The notes: generated by a model from the sequence alone, not told the origin. A stretch of DNA of 64,000 nt from Bacteroidetes bacterium 41-46 (GCA_001897515.1 MKTA01000019.1:165726-229725), one strand, 5' to 3'; shown: positions 45,489 to 56,668, counted from the first letter of the stretch. Numbers and translations: made by a program.

Positions 45489-45814
45489 AACTCATTATAC
45501 TTTTTCGCATTACCCTTAGCTTTATCCACAGGGTATTTTTTTGAATTATGAACTAATTTCTCTTCAATAATATTATGAACATCAAAGTCAAACTTATCTG
45601 CCAGAAGAAGCGCATAAATCATTACATCTGCAAGCTCCTCCTTTAATCTCTCCCTGTTCGCATCATTCTCCTTTTTCCACAGAAACAACTCAAGCAACTC
45701 AGACGCCTCAATATTTAAAGCAATAGCTAAATCCTTGGGGTTATGGAACTGTGCCCAATCTCTATCATCGCGAAATTTTACGATTTTAGAAATCAATTCA
45801 TTCAATTCTGACAT
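45485..45814 (-). CDS. MazG-like nucleotide pyrophosphohydrolase
   Basis: A 109-residue all-alpha NTP pyrophosphatase of the DCTPP1/RS21-C6 type. The sequence FRDDRDWAQFHNPKDLAIALNIEASELLELF carries the first E-x-x-E metal motif, and KEELADVMIYALLLADKF carries the second (E-x-x-D). Relatives hydrolyse dCTP and modified dNTPs to monophosphates. It is the first gene of a two-gene operon with the nuclease-helicase-S24 protein, 39 bases after a terminator-like hairpin. Confidence 0.92.
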   Translation of the reverse strand: MSELNELISKIVKFRDDRDWAQFHNPKDLAIALNIEASELLELFLWKKENDANRERLKEELADVMIYALLLADKFDFDVHNIIEEKLVHNSKKYPVDKAKGNAKKYNEL

Positions 45815-45853
45815 ATTGGAGAGTTTTTAAAAATATTCTTTTACAAATGTATC

Positions 45854-45880
45854 AAAAAAAGGCCACCTCACGGCGGCCTT
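45854..45880 (-). terminator. Intrinsic terminator (possible attenuator) before the MazG-like operon
   Basis: On the minus strand, AAGGCCGCC-GTGA-GGTGGCCTT forms a 9-base-pair stem (one G-T pair) capped by a GNRA-type tetraloop and followed by a run of T. It begins at the stop codon of a 19-codon open frame and ends 39 bases before the MazG-like ATG. It may end the small upstream transcript or act as an attenuator for the operon. Confidence 0.8.
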
Positions 45881-45938
45881 AGTGTAAAGTAATGTTTGGG
45901 GTTAGTCTTCTTGAATTGAAACTTGATAAATGTTTCAT
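45879..45938 (-). CDS. Candidate 19-residue leader peptide
   Basis: ATG at 45938 opens a frame encoding MKHLSSFNSRRLTPNITLH and ending with TAA at 45881-45879. A well-formed promoter lies 9 bases upstream and the terminator stem starts at the stop codon, so a ribosome at the stop would cover the 5' arm of the stem. The peptide has no match I recognise and no runs of one amino acid. Whether it is translated is unknown; the transcript could equally be a small RNA of about 90 bases. Confidence 0.45.
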   Translation of the reverse strand: MKHLSSFNSRRLTPNITLH

Positions 45939-45947
45939 ATTCAATTA

Positions 45948-45977
45948 CAAATATATAAACATTTTTGTATGAAACAA
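45948..45977 (-). promoter_or_regulatory. Bacteroidota promoter of the leader and MazG-like operon
   Basis: On the minus strand, TTG (45977-45975) and TATATTTG (45955-45948) are separated by 19 bases, an excellent fit to TTTG / TAnnTTTG. The predicted start is a few bases before the leader ATG at 45938. The rest of the 237-base gap up to the antiporter stop shows nothing else. Confidence 0.65.
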
Positions 45978-46051
45978 GTGAATTTTCTGATAATTTACTC
46001 AAAAAGAGCTACTAATCCGGTGTATGAATATTTTCCATTGGTATTGATATT

Positions 46052-48151
46052 CTACTTCCTCCTGAAAAGTCTTATTATATTTTTACCTATCTCATCAAGT
46101 CTTTCAAATGGTTCAACCAAAGATGGGTTGTTTGGATCCGTTTCATCGGCAACATGCTGCACAGGGTAAACAATAATAAAACTGTTGTTTTGAAAATATC
46201 TGTTGAGGTATGACGGAAGATTTATCATGTTGGGATGGTATGATACCTGATTAATTTTGCTGAGAATAATCAGAAGATTATCATCACTCTTTACATCTCT
46301 GGATATTATCAGAAAATCGTCCCAGTCATCAAATATTCTAAAGTCGGCCTCAATAGGGTGCTTATGCTGAATCTTTTTAATGTACTCTGTTGTCTTCTCA
46401 TTTGCATAAAAAACCAGTTTCGCACCTGTGTTTTTAGGGATATTCCACACCTTTGAAAGCCAGAATGGGAATCCAAACTCCTTTTCTGCATTTTGCGGTA
46501 TAACAACAATGTGCCTTTTTATAGTGGCGACAGGCTGGAGAGGTTTGTAAATGAACGTTGTTGTGTTGCATCTGGATAGCACACTATCTGTAATCTTTCC
46601 AAGGTATGACTCAGTTATCCTTTTATTTTGGTGTAGTCCCAGGACAAGGTCTGTTATATTGTGCTCCTTCACTACACCCACTATTCCGTTTGCAGTATTT
46701 ATATCGTATCTGGAGAGAGTATTAAGCGAGATGTCTGCTGCTGCCGCAGAAACCTCGGCCTTCTCCAGAAGTCTTTTTCCATGTGAGGAGTTATCAGTAT
46801 CGTCATTTTCAACAATATTAAGAGCATAAATCCCCTTTTTATTCTCTTTGCTCTTAAGGATTGAGCTCATAGATATAAGCTCCTCAATGGTTTCCGGATT
46901 ACTCACCGGTATAAGTATTCTCTCCCTCTTTTCAAGATCCTCCTCTTCCGGAATGGCTGTCTCTTTAAGAGATATGTTCTTTCCTCCCTTTTGAGCCTCC
47001 AGCGAAGCAATTGTGCAGGTTATTAGTATCATCACAATGGTTCCGTTGAGTATAGTTTCATCCAGAAGGCCCACGTTAAATCCCACAAGAACAGCAGCAA
47101 GAGTAGCCGCTGCCTGAGCATTGCTTAGGCCGAATATAATTCTTCGTTCGTCAGCAGAAAATCCTAAAGATTTTTGTGTAAGCCACGCAGCCGCATATTT
47201 AGCTACAGTAGCTACAACAGTCATTACAGCAGCAACCTTTATTGTCTCAAAATCTTTAAAAAAAGCCTTGTAATCAACAAGCATTCCCACCCCAATCAGG
47301 AAGAACGGTATAAACACAGCATTCCCTACAAATTCTATCCTGTTCATCAATGAAGAGGTAGATGGGATTAACCTGTTCAGAGCCAGACCAGAAAGAAAAG
47401 CCCCCACAATCGCCTCAATCCCCGCTAGTTCGGCAAGGACAGCTCCTAAGAAAACCATCACCAGAACAAATATGTATTGAGAGACACTATCGTCAAACCT
47501 TTTTAAAAACCATCTTGCAATAACAGGAAAGACAAATACAACTGTCAGCCCAAACAAAACCATAGACACAGAAAGTCTTGTCCAAAATGCAGTATCAACA
47601 ACTCCTGCATTCATCCCTACGATAACAGCAAGAACAAGAAGGGCAAGGGTATCGGTAATCATCGTTCCGCCTACGGATATATTTACTGCCCTGTTTTTTG
47701 TCACACCCAGCTTGCTTAGTATAGGATAGGCTATAAGTGTATGAGATGCAAACATACTCGCTAGTAAAACAGAGGACATTACTGAGAGTTCTAGTAACCA
47801 GTAGCCGGCAATTGTCCCTAAAGCCATTGGAATCAAAAAAGTGAGCATTCCAAACAACAGACTCTTTCCACTATTTTTCTTAAACTCGGCCAAATCAATT
47901 TCAAGCCCCGCAAGAAACATAATGTAAAGGAGACCTGCTGTTCCCGATAGGATTATGCTGCTATCCCTGAGCAAAAGATTGAATCCGTTAGGACCAATAA
48001 CTGCTCCGGCAATTATAAGCCCCAGAATATGGGGTATTTTGAACCTGTTTAGAATTAAAGGCGCAAACAGTATAATTATCAATATTACCAAAAACTTGAG
48101 AACCGGATTGCTCAAGGGTAGAGTAAGATCTGTTATTGCCAGGAAAATCAT
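46052..48151 (-). CDS. Kef/CPA2-type cation:proton antiporter with Usp domains
   Basis: A 699-residue inner-membrane protein. About residues 1-390 form a Na+/H+ exchanger domain with roughly 12-13 helices (IPHILGLIIAGAVIGPNGFNLL near the start, GMLVDYKAFF mid-domain). About 415-690 form tandem universal-stress-protein-like domains (RERILIPVSNPETIEELI; VVIPQNAEKEFGFP). No TrkA-N domain is present. A role in pH or monovalent-cation homeostasis is likely. It starts 12 bases after the transaldolase stop, so the two are co-transcribed. Confidence 0.92.
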   Translation of the reverse strand: MIFLAITDLTLPLSNPVLKFLVILIIILFAPLILNRFKIPHILGLIIAGAVIGPNGFNLLLRDSSIILSGTAGLLYIMFLAGLEIDLAEFKKNSGKSLLFGMLTFLIPMALGTIAGYWLLELSVMSSVLLASMFASHTLIAYPILSKLGVTKNRAVNISVGGTMITDTLALLVLAVIVGMNAGVVDTAFWTRLSVSMVLFGLTVVFVFPVIARWFLKRFDDSVSQYIFVLVMVFLGAVLAELAGIEAIVGAFLSGLALNRLIPSTSSLMNRIEFVGNAVFIPFFLIGVGMLVDYKAFFKDFETIKVAAVMTVVATVAKYAAAWLTQKSLGFSADERRIIFGLSNAQAAATLAAVLVGFNVGLLDETILNGTIVMILITCTIASLEAQKGGKNISLKETAIPEEEDLEKRERILIPVSNPETIEELISMSSILKSKENKKGIYALNIVENDDTDNSSHGKRLLEKAEVSAAAADISLNTLSRYDINTANGIVGVVKEHNITDLVLGLHQNKRITESYLGKITDSVLSRCNTTTFIYKPLQPVATIKRHIVVIPQNAEKEFGFPFWLSKVWNIPKNTGAKLVFYANEKTTEYIKKIQHKHPIEADFRIFDDWDDFLIISRDVKSDDNLLIILSKINQVSYHPNMINLPSYLNRYFQNNSFIIVYPVQHVADETDPNNPSLVEPFERLDEIGKNIIRLFRRK

Positions 48152-48163
48152 AGTTATTCAGTC

Positions 48164-48820
48164 TTAACCATTAACCTTCTTATAATCAGACAAAAACTTT
48201 TCAAGGCCGATATCAGTCAGCGGATGCTTCAGCAGACCGAGTATAGCCTCCAGAGGACAGGTGGCAACATCGGCTCCGGCTTCAAGGCATTGGATAATGT
48301 GCATTGTGTGGCGGATGGAGGCGGCAAGAACCTCGGTCTGATAACCATAGTAGTTGTAGATATCAACAATCTGTTTAATTAGGGCAACTCCATCGGTAGA
48401 GACATCATCCAGTCTCCCTACAAATGGAGAGACATATGTTGCACCTGCCTTTGCGGCAAGCAGTGCCTGGCCTGCAGTAAAGACAAGCGTACAATTGGTC
48501 CTGATGCCATTTTCGCTAAAGAATTTTATTGCCTTAATACCCTCTTTTGTACAAGGTACTTTAACAACAATCTGTTCATGAAGAGCAGCAAGCTCCTCCC
48601 CCTCTTTTACCATCCCTTCAAAGTCTGTCGCAATCACCTCTGCACTTACATCACCCTTAACGATGTTGCATATATCTATATAATGCTGTTTGATGTTTGA
48701 GTCACCCTTTATGCCCTCTTTCGCCATAAGCGATGGATTTGTTGTTACGCCGTCAAGGACTCCCAGGTCATTGGCCTCTTTTATCTGATTCAGATTTGCA
48801 GTGTCAATGAAAAATTTCAT
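48164..48820 (-). CDS. Transaldolase / fructose-6-phosphate aldolase-type
   Basis: A 218-residue small transaldolase (TalC/FSA subfamily). Start motif [23 protein letters not shown], Schiff-base Lys87 in IVVKVPCT, and [10 protein letters not shown] are all present. It acts in the non-oxidative pentose phosphate pathway or as a fructose-6-phosphate aldolase; these cannot be separated confidently by eye. It is first in an operon with the Kef-type antiporter. Confidence 0.92.
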   Translation of the reverse strand: MKFFIDTANLNQIKEANDLGVLDGVTTNPSLMAKEGIKGDSNIKQHYIDICNIVKGDVSAEVIATDFEGMVKEGEELAALHEQIVVKVPCTKEGIKAIKFFSENGIRTNCTLVFTAGQALLAAKAGATYVSPFVGRLDDVSTDGVALIKQIVDIYNYYGYQTEVLAASIRHTMHIIQCLEAGADVATCPLEAILGLLKHPLTDIGLEKFLSDYKKVNG

Positions 48821-48848
48821 GAGGTTATATTTTTTTGATGAATTTACA

Positions 48849-48856
48849 CAAAGATA
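48849..48856 (-). promoter_or_regulatory. -7 element of the transaldolase-antiporter operon
   Basis: TATCTTTG on the minus strand matches TAnnTTTG and lies 29 bases before the transaldolase ATG. No clear TTTG is found at the -33 position. Confidence 0.45.
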
Positions 48857-48923
48857 ACACTTTAAAAACTTATGTTTAATCTATTTTTCCTATTTTGGCC
48901 CTCCAAATGAAAACCAACAAAAT

Positions 48924-50348
48924 ATGAGAATCAAAGCTCTTCTTATTACAATTATTGCCCTTTTCCAGATGGGTAACTTTTTAACAGCACAAATACATGG
49001 CAAGTGGCATGGCAAGATGAAAATTAACGAAACCAATTCGCTCACCATCGCATTTGAAATCAACTCTTCAGAAAATGGTGCCTTAATCGCTGTAATGCAT
49101 AGTGTTGACCAAAAGGCATATAATATCTTGGTTGACTCAATAAGCTCAGGCAGAGATGATCTCTTTTTATCAATTATGTCACTAAGAGCCGAATATAGTG
49201 GGAAAAAAATATCTGAAAATGAGATTGAGGGATTTATGAGTTTCCCGGGAGGGGTAAAGATGGAGCTTAATATGATAAGAGCAGAGGAGTTCCCCTTTAA
49301 AATTGCCCGAAGACCCCAGGAGCCAAAAGAGCCCTACCCATATATCTCAGAAAACATTGTCTTTGAAAACAAAGCAGAAAACATCAAACTCGCCGGAACG
49401 CTTACTACCCCTGACAAAGATGGTAAATACCCGGCGATAGTACTTATCTCAGGATCAGGACCATCAGACAGAAACCAGACAATCTTTGGACATAAAACCT
49501 TCCTCGTACTTTCAGATTTGCTAACTAAGGCCGGCTTCGCAGTACTAAGGTATGACGACAGGGGTGCCGGCGAATCAGGGGGAAGCTACATTAACGCATC
49601 AAATAAAGAGCATGCAGCCGATGCCTCCTCTGCTGTAGAATTTCTTAAAACCATGCCTTTTGTTAATCCGGACAAAGTGGGAATACTTGGACACAGCCTC
49701 GGGGCAGATATAGCACCTGTAACTGCCTCCATTAACAGCGGTCTGGCATTTGTAATTCTGATGGCCGGATCTGCCAATCCATTGACAGAAGACATTATTG
49801 AGCAGTGCAGGGCAATCTATCCTGCCATAGGTGTAAGTGAGTCAGGAACAAATCTAAACATTGAGATCATCAAAAAGATGTTTGAAATAATTAAAGATTC
49901 CGAGAACATAACTATTGCCAGAGAGAGAGCTGTAAAGGCCCTTGTAGAGTTTGACCAAAGGGCAGCAGAACTATCAGCAGAGGATATAAAATTATTGGGT
50001 TACCGAACACCACTTAACATTAATTCCTGGAGGGATTTCTTTCTCCCTCATATGAAATATGATCTTTTCCATAATAGTGCTGAATATTTCTCAAAAGTTA
50101 AATGTCCAGTACTTGTTCTTGGAGGAGAGAAGGATATGCAGGTTCTGCCTCATCATGTAAATCTGATAAAGGAGGGTCTTGAAAAGGGTGGCAACAAAAG
50201 GGTAACTGCTATACTGTATCCCGGTAAAAACCATTTAATGCAAGATGCCACCACAGGAGACCCTGGTGAATACGGAGACATTGAGAATACAATTGCACCT
50301 GATGTAGTTGCCGATATTGTGAATTGGATCAAAAAAGTTGTAGAGTAA
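48924..50348 (+). CDS. Secreted alpha/beta hydrolase with N-terminal beta domain
   Basis: A 474-residue protein with a signal peptide (about 1-22). Residues about 25-125 form a beta-rich accessory domain. The hydrolase core shows AIVLISGSGPSDRNQT, YDDRGAGESGGS, the nucleophile elbow GHSLG with Ser258, and the catalytic His in PGKNHLMQD. The architecture matches Bacteroidota periplasmic esterases or peptidases often annotated as BAAT/acyl-CoA thioester-like or S9-like. The substrate is unknown. Confidence 0.88.
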   Translation: MRIKALLITIIALFQMGNFLTAQIHGKWHGKMKINETNSLTIAFEINSSENGALIAVMHSVDQKAYNILVDSISSGRDDLFLSIMSLRAEYSGKKISENEIEGFMSFPGGVKMELNMIRAEEFPFKIARRPQEPKEPYPYISENIVFENKAENIKLAGTLTTPDKDGKYPAIVLISGSGPSDRNQTIFGHKTFLVLSDLLTKAGFAVLRYDDRGAGESGGSYINASNKEHAADASSAVEFLKTMPFVNPDKVGILGHSLGADIAPVTASINSGLAFVILMAGSANPLTEDIIEQCRAIYPAIGVSESGTNLNIEIIKKMFEIIKDSENITIARERAVKALVEFDQRAAELSAEDIKLLGYRTPLNINSWRDFFLPHMKYDLFHNSAEYFSKVKCPVLVLGGEKDMQVLPHHVNLIKEGLEKGGNKRVTAILYPGKNHLMQDATTGDPGEYGDIENTIAPDVVADIVNWIKKVVE

Positions 50349-50349
50349 A

Positions 50350-51171
50350 CTAACCTTCACTCGTGAAGAATTGCTGAGCCCCTTTGTGTCCTCTTTCAGC
50401 GGCGTACCTCAGATACTCCTCTGCTCTTTCCTCATCCTTAGTGACTCCGTTACCTTTCAGGTAGCAAATACCCAGAGAATATGAGGCCTCAAGAACTACT
50501 TCCGGAGCATCAGATTTGAGACATTTCTCAAACCATCTGATTGCTTCCGGATAGTTTTGGGTTACCCCCTCTCCATTACCATAACAGGATGCAATGGCAA
50601 GATCTGCATAAGCAAATTTGTCAGAAGCTCTCATAAACCAGGAGAAGGCCTCTTGCTTATTGACATCTGTTCCCAACCCCATTCTAAGCATCATACCGAG
50701 CATATACATTGACTCGCCGTCTCCCTCTCCGGCTGCAGTACGGAACCATTTAACAGCCTGAACTCTGTGTTGCTCCTTACCCTCATTTAAGTAACTATAT
50801 GCCAAATATCTGTGAAGCGTGCTGTTTTCATAGCCTTTGTTAATAGCCTCCAGCATTAGCCCACCTGCGGTTTCATAGCTCCTCTCCACACCTTTCCCGT
50901 GAAAGTACAACATTGCTATATTGTAGTAAGCCATCCCATCACCCTGCATCGCAGCCTGTGAATACCACTCCATTGCCTTTTCATAATCATTTACACTCTC
51001 ATACCTGTCACCCATTATAATCTGAGCAATTGGGAGTCCCTGCTCCGCTGACTTTCTGCAGAAAGATGTATCGGTAGTAAGCCTGTCAAAAAAATTGAGA
51101 TCAATGTTTTGAGCAGTAAGAGTAGAGGAAAATCCAGAAATAATAGCAATTAATAGTGTAAACCTTTTCAT
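50350..51171 (-). CDS. Secreted SEL1-repeat protein
   Basis: A 273-residue protein with a signal peptide (about 1-20). About six SEL1-like repeats follow, each with the G-x-x-Y..G-x-G-V...A-x-x-W/Y-x-x-x-A pattern (for example AMLYFHGKGVERSYETAGGLM; AIASCYGNGEGVTQNYPEAIRWF). The role is probably protein-protein interaction in the periplasm. It is convergent with the preceding hydrolase gene with 1 base between stops. Confidence 0.9.
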   Translation of the reverse strand: MKRFTLLIAIISGFSSTLTAQNIDLNFFDRLTTDTSFCRKSAEQGLPIAQIIMGDRYESVNDYEKAMEWYSQAAMQGDGMAYYNIAMLYFHGKGVERSYETAGGLMLEAINKGYENSTLHRYLAYSYLNEGKEQHRVQAVKWFRTAAGEGDGESMYMLGMMLRMGLGTDVNKQEAFSWFMRASDKFAYADLAIASCYGNGEGVTQNYPEAIRWFEKCLKSDAPEVVLEASYSLGICYLKGNGVTKDEERAEEYLRYAAERGHKGAQQFFTSEG

Positions 51172-51256
51172 TAGCTTGATTTTTTAAACATCTTAAAGGT
51201 AATACTAATTATTTTTATTATATTCAAAGAATTAAGTGTAAAAAAGGACACATCAA

Positions 51257-52129
51257 ATGATTAAAGAGAATTACCTTTCAGTAACCGGAGGAAAGATCTG
51301 GTATAAAATAGCAGGGGCAGAAAAAGGGGGAACCCCGTTAATTCTCATACATGGCGGCCCTGGTGCCACGCACGACTATCTTCTACCTCTTGAAGAGCTG
51401 GCAGACAAACGACCTGTAATATTCTACGATCAACTTGGTTGCGGAAAATCAGACAATCCCGCGGATGTATCTCTTTGGACAATAGAACGATATGTAGAGG
51501 AGTTGGATTTATTATGTAAGAGCCTTAATTTTAAAAATTACCATATCCTTGGACAATCCTGGGGCGGAACCCTGGCAATTGAATATGCTCTTTCCGGGTT
51601 ATCTGACAGAATAAAAAGTCTTATTCTGTCTGCCCCTTTGATAAGCTCCAGCCGTTGGGCTGAAGATCAAAGAGAGTACATAGATCAGATGCCTGACATG
51701 ATGAAAAGTACAATTCTCAGGTGTGAAGCCGGGGGGGATTTTAATAACCCGGAATATCAGAAAGCATTGGAAGAGTTCTACAACAGACACCTTTGCAGAA
51801 TACAGCCTATGCCTGAACCAATGCAAAAAACATTTGAAAAGATGAACACAGAGATGTACTCATATATGTGGGGACCGAGCGAGTTCACAGTAAACGGAAC
51901 CTGTAAAGATTATGATGCATCAGAAAGACTAGGTAGCATTAATGTTCCTGTATTATTTACTGCCGGTGAGTATGACGAAGCCACACCAGAATCTCTTAAA
52001 TATTTTTCAAACAAAATACCCGGCTCAAAGGTTATAATATTTGAAAATGCATCTCATTCGCACCATCTGGAGAAGAGAGAGGAGTTCATTGGTGTTGTAA
52101 GAGATTTCCTTAAAAACGTTGAAAATTAA
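51257..52129 (+). CDS. Proline iminopeptidase-family alpha/beta hydrolase
   Basis: A 290-residue cytoplasmic peptidase of family S33. IHGGPGATHDYLLP is the proline-iminopeptidase oxyanion motif, Ser101 is in LGQSWGGTLAIEY, and the catalytic His is in NASHSHHLEKR. It removes N-terminal proline or related residues from peptides. It lies 16 bases upstream of katG in the same direction, so the two may share a transcript. Confidence 0.9.
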   Translation: MIKENYLSVTGGKIWYKIAGAEKGGTPLILIHGGPGATHDYLLPLEELADKRPVIFYDQLGCGKSDNPADVSLWTIERYVEELDLLCKSLNFKNYHILGQSWGGTLAIEYALSGLSDRIKSLILSAPLISSSRWAEDQREYIDQMPDMMKSTILRCEAGGDFNNPEYQKALEEFYNRHLCRIQPMPEPMQKTFEKMNTEMYSYMWGPSEFTVNGTCKDYDASERLGSINVPVLFTAGEYDEATPESLKYFSNKIPGSKVIIFENASHSHHLEKREEFIGVVRDFLKNVEN

Positions 52130-52133
52130 TTAA

Positions 52134-54356
<2,223 letters not shown>

Positions 54357-54385
54357 TCAAAAGATCTCACTTTTTATATTTATCA

Positions 54386-54426
54386 TTAAGCCCCCTTTCC
54401 CTCAAGGACAAGGGGCTTAATTTTTT
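54386..54426 (+). terminator. Rho-independent terminator after katG
   Basis: A stem of TTAAGCCCC and GGGGCTTAA (54386-54394 / 54412-54420), extended inward by further pairs, followed by six T residues. It separates katG from the convergent flavodiiron gene. Confidence 0.8.
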
Positions 54427-54460
54427 CCAGTCTGGAGAGCTTCGTCGCCTTTTGCATCCT

Positions 54461-55654
54461 CTATTCATTTTTTGATACTACAGATCTTCCAAACTCAAAT
54501 GCTCTCTGCATTGCATCCTCGTCCGGGCCCCAGTTACAGCTTATTGGTTCTCCAACCATTTCAAATCCGGACTCCTTTAAATGATTCCCTATAATCTTTG
54601 TTGAGGCATCACTCCACCCAAAGCACCCAAAAGAGGCACCTTTTTTACCTTTAAATTTTAGCCCTTTAACCATTTCCATCAACCCTGCAGTATGAGACAT
54701 AATCCCGTTGTTAACAGTAGGTGAACCAATAAACACAGCTTTGGACTTGAAGATCTCAGTTATTATGTCATTTAGGTCATTGGTGGCAATATTGTACAAT
54801 TTAATATCAACCACCTGATCTTCTGAATTTATCCCTTTAACTATACTCTCTGCAATTGATCTGGTTCCATTGTACATTGTCTCATAAACTATTGTAATTT
54901 GGTTCTCCTGATATGCAGAAGCCCACTCCACATATTTATGGATTATCTGAGCCGGATTATCTCTCCATATCACTCCGTGACTTGGACATATAAAGTCAAC
55001 AGGAAGGTTAAACTTGAGAACTTCATCAATCTTCTTCAAAACAAGTGGGCTAAAGGGAGTCAGAATATTTGCGTAGTACTTTATTGCCTCCTGATAAAGT
55101 TCAGACTGATTTACCAGGTCATTGAACAATAATTCTGTGCAGAAGTGCTGGCCAAAAGCATCATTACTGAAAAGTATATTATCCTTAGTCATATAGCAGA
55201 ACATACTGTCCGGCCAGTGTAACATTGGGGCCTGGATAAAAATAAGCTCCTTGCCATTTCCTAAATCTAACTTATCACCTGTTTTAACAGTTTTAAAATT
55301 CCACTCTCCGTGGAACTGCCCCTTCAGTGATTTGACACCATTCTCTGTACAATAGACAGGTGTCCCCGGAATCAGTCTCAGCAGTTCAGAAATAGCACCG
55401 CTATGATCAGGTTCAGCATGATTCATGATAATATAATCAATGCTCTTCAGATCAATCTCCGATGCGAGGTTGTCAATAAACTCTTTTGAGAAGGGCTGAA
55501 AGACTGTGTCAATCAAAACTGTCTTCTCCTCTTGTATCAAGTATGAGTTATAACTTGAACCTTTATGGGTTGAATATTCATACCCGTGAAACTTTCTCAG
55601 TTCCCAGTCGTTTTTACCCACCCAGTAAACATTGTTAACTATCCTCTTTTTCAT
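54461..55654 (-). CDS. FprA-type flavodiiron protein
   Basis: A 397-residue A-type flavoprotein. The metallo-beta-lactamase half has the di-iron ligands H79-x-E81-x-D83-H84 (NHAEPDHSG) plus His in MLHWPDS, Asp in FSNDAFGQH and His in CPSHGVIWR. The C-terminal flavodoxin half starts near ITIVYETMYNGTRSIAES. These enzymes reduce oxygen to water or NO to N2O and protect anaerobes. A TTACACTAACGTAA near-palindrome lies about 40 bases upstream. Confidence 0.94.
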   Translation of the reverse strand: MKKRIVNNVYWVGKNDWELRKFHGYEYSTHKGSSYNSYLIQEEKTVLIDTVFQPFSKEFIDNLASEIDLKSIDYIIMNHAEPDHSGAISELLRLIPGTPVYCTENGVKSLKGQFHGEWNFKTVKTGDKLDLGNGKELIFIQAPMLHWPDSMFCYMTKDNILFSNDAFGQHFCTELLFNDLVNQSELYQEAIKYYANILTPFSPLVLKKIDEVLKFNLPVDFICPSHGVIWRDNPAQIIHKYVEWASAYQENQITIVYETMYNGTRSIAESIVKGINSEDQVVDIKLYNIATNDLNDIITEIFKSKAVFIGSPTVNNGIMSHTAGLMEMVKGLKFKGKKGASFGCFGWSDASTKIIGNHLKESGFEMVGEPISCNWGPDEDAMQRAFEFGRSVVSKNE

Positions 55655-55743
55655 ATCTCTTAGGCATTAAATTTTTACGTTAGTGTAAATATAATCTAAA
55701 TAACAATTATAAATTTGTATTGTATCACTTAATTTAACCCAAA

Positions 55744-55919
55744 ATGAAAATTACCACTCCGCACCCTCCGGAGCAGTTTACGGACTTGGACTAATTGGGG
55801 CTGCAATCTATTTTATCGGCACAGCTACATCTTTCTGGATGGGCGTACTGGGCTTCCTGAAAGCAATTATCTGGCCGGCATTTCTTGTTTACGAGCTTCT
55901 TAAATATCTGGGAGCTTAA
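55744..55919 (+). pseudogene. Small conserved membrane protein gene, frameshifted near its start
   Basis: The ATG at 55744 is followed by AAAATT and a stop after 16 codons, but from 55746 another frame encodes an uninterrupted small membrane protein (APSGAVYGLGLIGAAIYF ... GVLGFLKAIIWPAFLVYELL) to TAA at 55917-55919. This frame has no start codon. One more A in the AAAA run (55747-55750) would join ATG-AAA to it, giving 58 residues with two helices and the family's usual N-terminus. The gene is either recently broken or affected by a homopolymer sequence error. It overlaps the DUF4491 gene by 4 bases at its end. Confidence 0.7.
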
Positions 55920-56203
55920 TACTTACGCTTTGGGTTCTTGGGATATCTTCCCTCTTTTACTCTCTTCTCCTGATCAATAACCTCCTTAATACTCCAAAGG
56001 CAGGTAAATCCCAGTACGCCTAAAACTGAGGAAAATGTAAAATTATTTACAGTAAGTGAAAGTGCTATGCTTAATAGACCTGACACAAGAAAAACCCAAA
56101 GGCTTATCCGCCCAAGATAATATTCTGCTTTTATTACCAGCGGGTGAAAAAAGCCAATAATAGCAAATGTTACCAAGCCAACTATAACCCCGTTAATATT
56201 CAT
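55916..56203 (-). CDS. DUF4491 membrane protein
   Basis: About 95 residues from the ATG at 56203 (a TTG at 56212 is unlikely). Three helices with the DUF4491 signature: GVIVGLVTFAIIGFFHPLVIKAEYY, SVLGVLGFTCLWSIKEVIDQEKRV and the C-terminal RYPKNPKR. Function is unknown. It follows the DUF805 gene by 16 bases, so they form a pair. Confidence 0.88.
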   Translation of the reverse strand: MNINGVIVGLVTFAIIGFFHPLVIKAEYYLGRISLWVFLVSGLLSIALSLTVNNFTFSSVLGVLGFTCLWSIKEVIDQEKRVKEGRYPKNPKRKY

Positions 56204-56219
56204 AAAACACAATTTGGAG

Positions 56220-56612
56220 CTAAACTAACTCTTTTGGATTAAACCCGTATTTATTTTCGCCTTGAGTGCCTTCAATAAGCATAAGGATTAGTAACCATAT
56301 TCCTCCTACTACAGGAATCAGAGCCACCAGAATCATCCATCCACTCCTTGATGTATCGTGCAACCTGCGCACTGTTACAGCCAGTGTTGGTATAAACATT
56401 GCCAGCATATAAAGCCCGTGTATCGGTCCAAACATATTGTATGGTGCACATACATAAGTTCCTCCGCTGAATGTTATACCAAAAAGTCTGTCAATAAACG
56501 CAGCAACTGCTGCAATCAGAATGTTTATAATAACAAACATCCAAAACTCAGTCCTCCTTGACCTGCCCTTGAAGTCTGAGTACTGCCTTAACACTTTCAG
56601 ATACCAGTTCAT
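56220..56612 (-). CDS. DUF805 membrane protein
   Basis: A 130-residue inner-membrane protein with about four helices. The DUF805 pattern is full: YSDFKGRSRRTEFWMF, then LAVTVRRLHDTSRSGWMIL, then GTQGENKYGFNP at the end. No biochemical function is established. It is the first gene of a pair with DUF4491. Confidence 0.92.
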   Translation of the reverse strand: MNWYLKVLRQYSDFKGRSRRTEFWMFVIINILIAAVAAFIDRLFGITFSGGTYVCAPYNMFGPIHGLYMLAMFIPTLAVTVRRLHDTSRSGWMILVALIPVVGGIWLLILMLIEGTQGENKYGFNPKELV

Positions 56613-56668
56613 AAACTTTGGTTTTTAATCATACATAAATTTAGTGTTTTTATTTTTAGATTTGATGT

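Noticed and set aside
45930-46169. Plus-strand frame over the antiporter 3' end
   Set aside because: It is antisense to the antiporter C-terminus and to the leader promoter, with no domain or coding-like composition.
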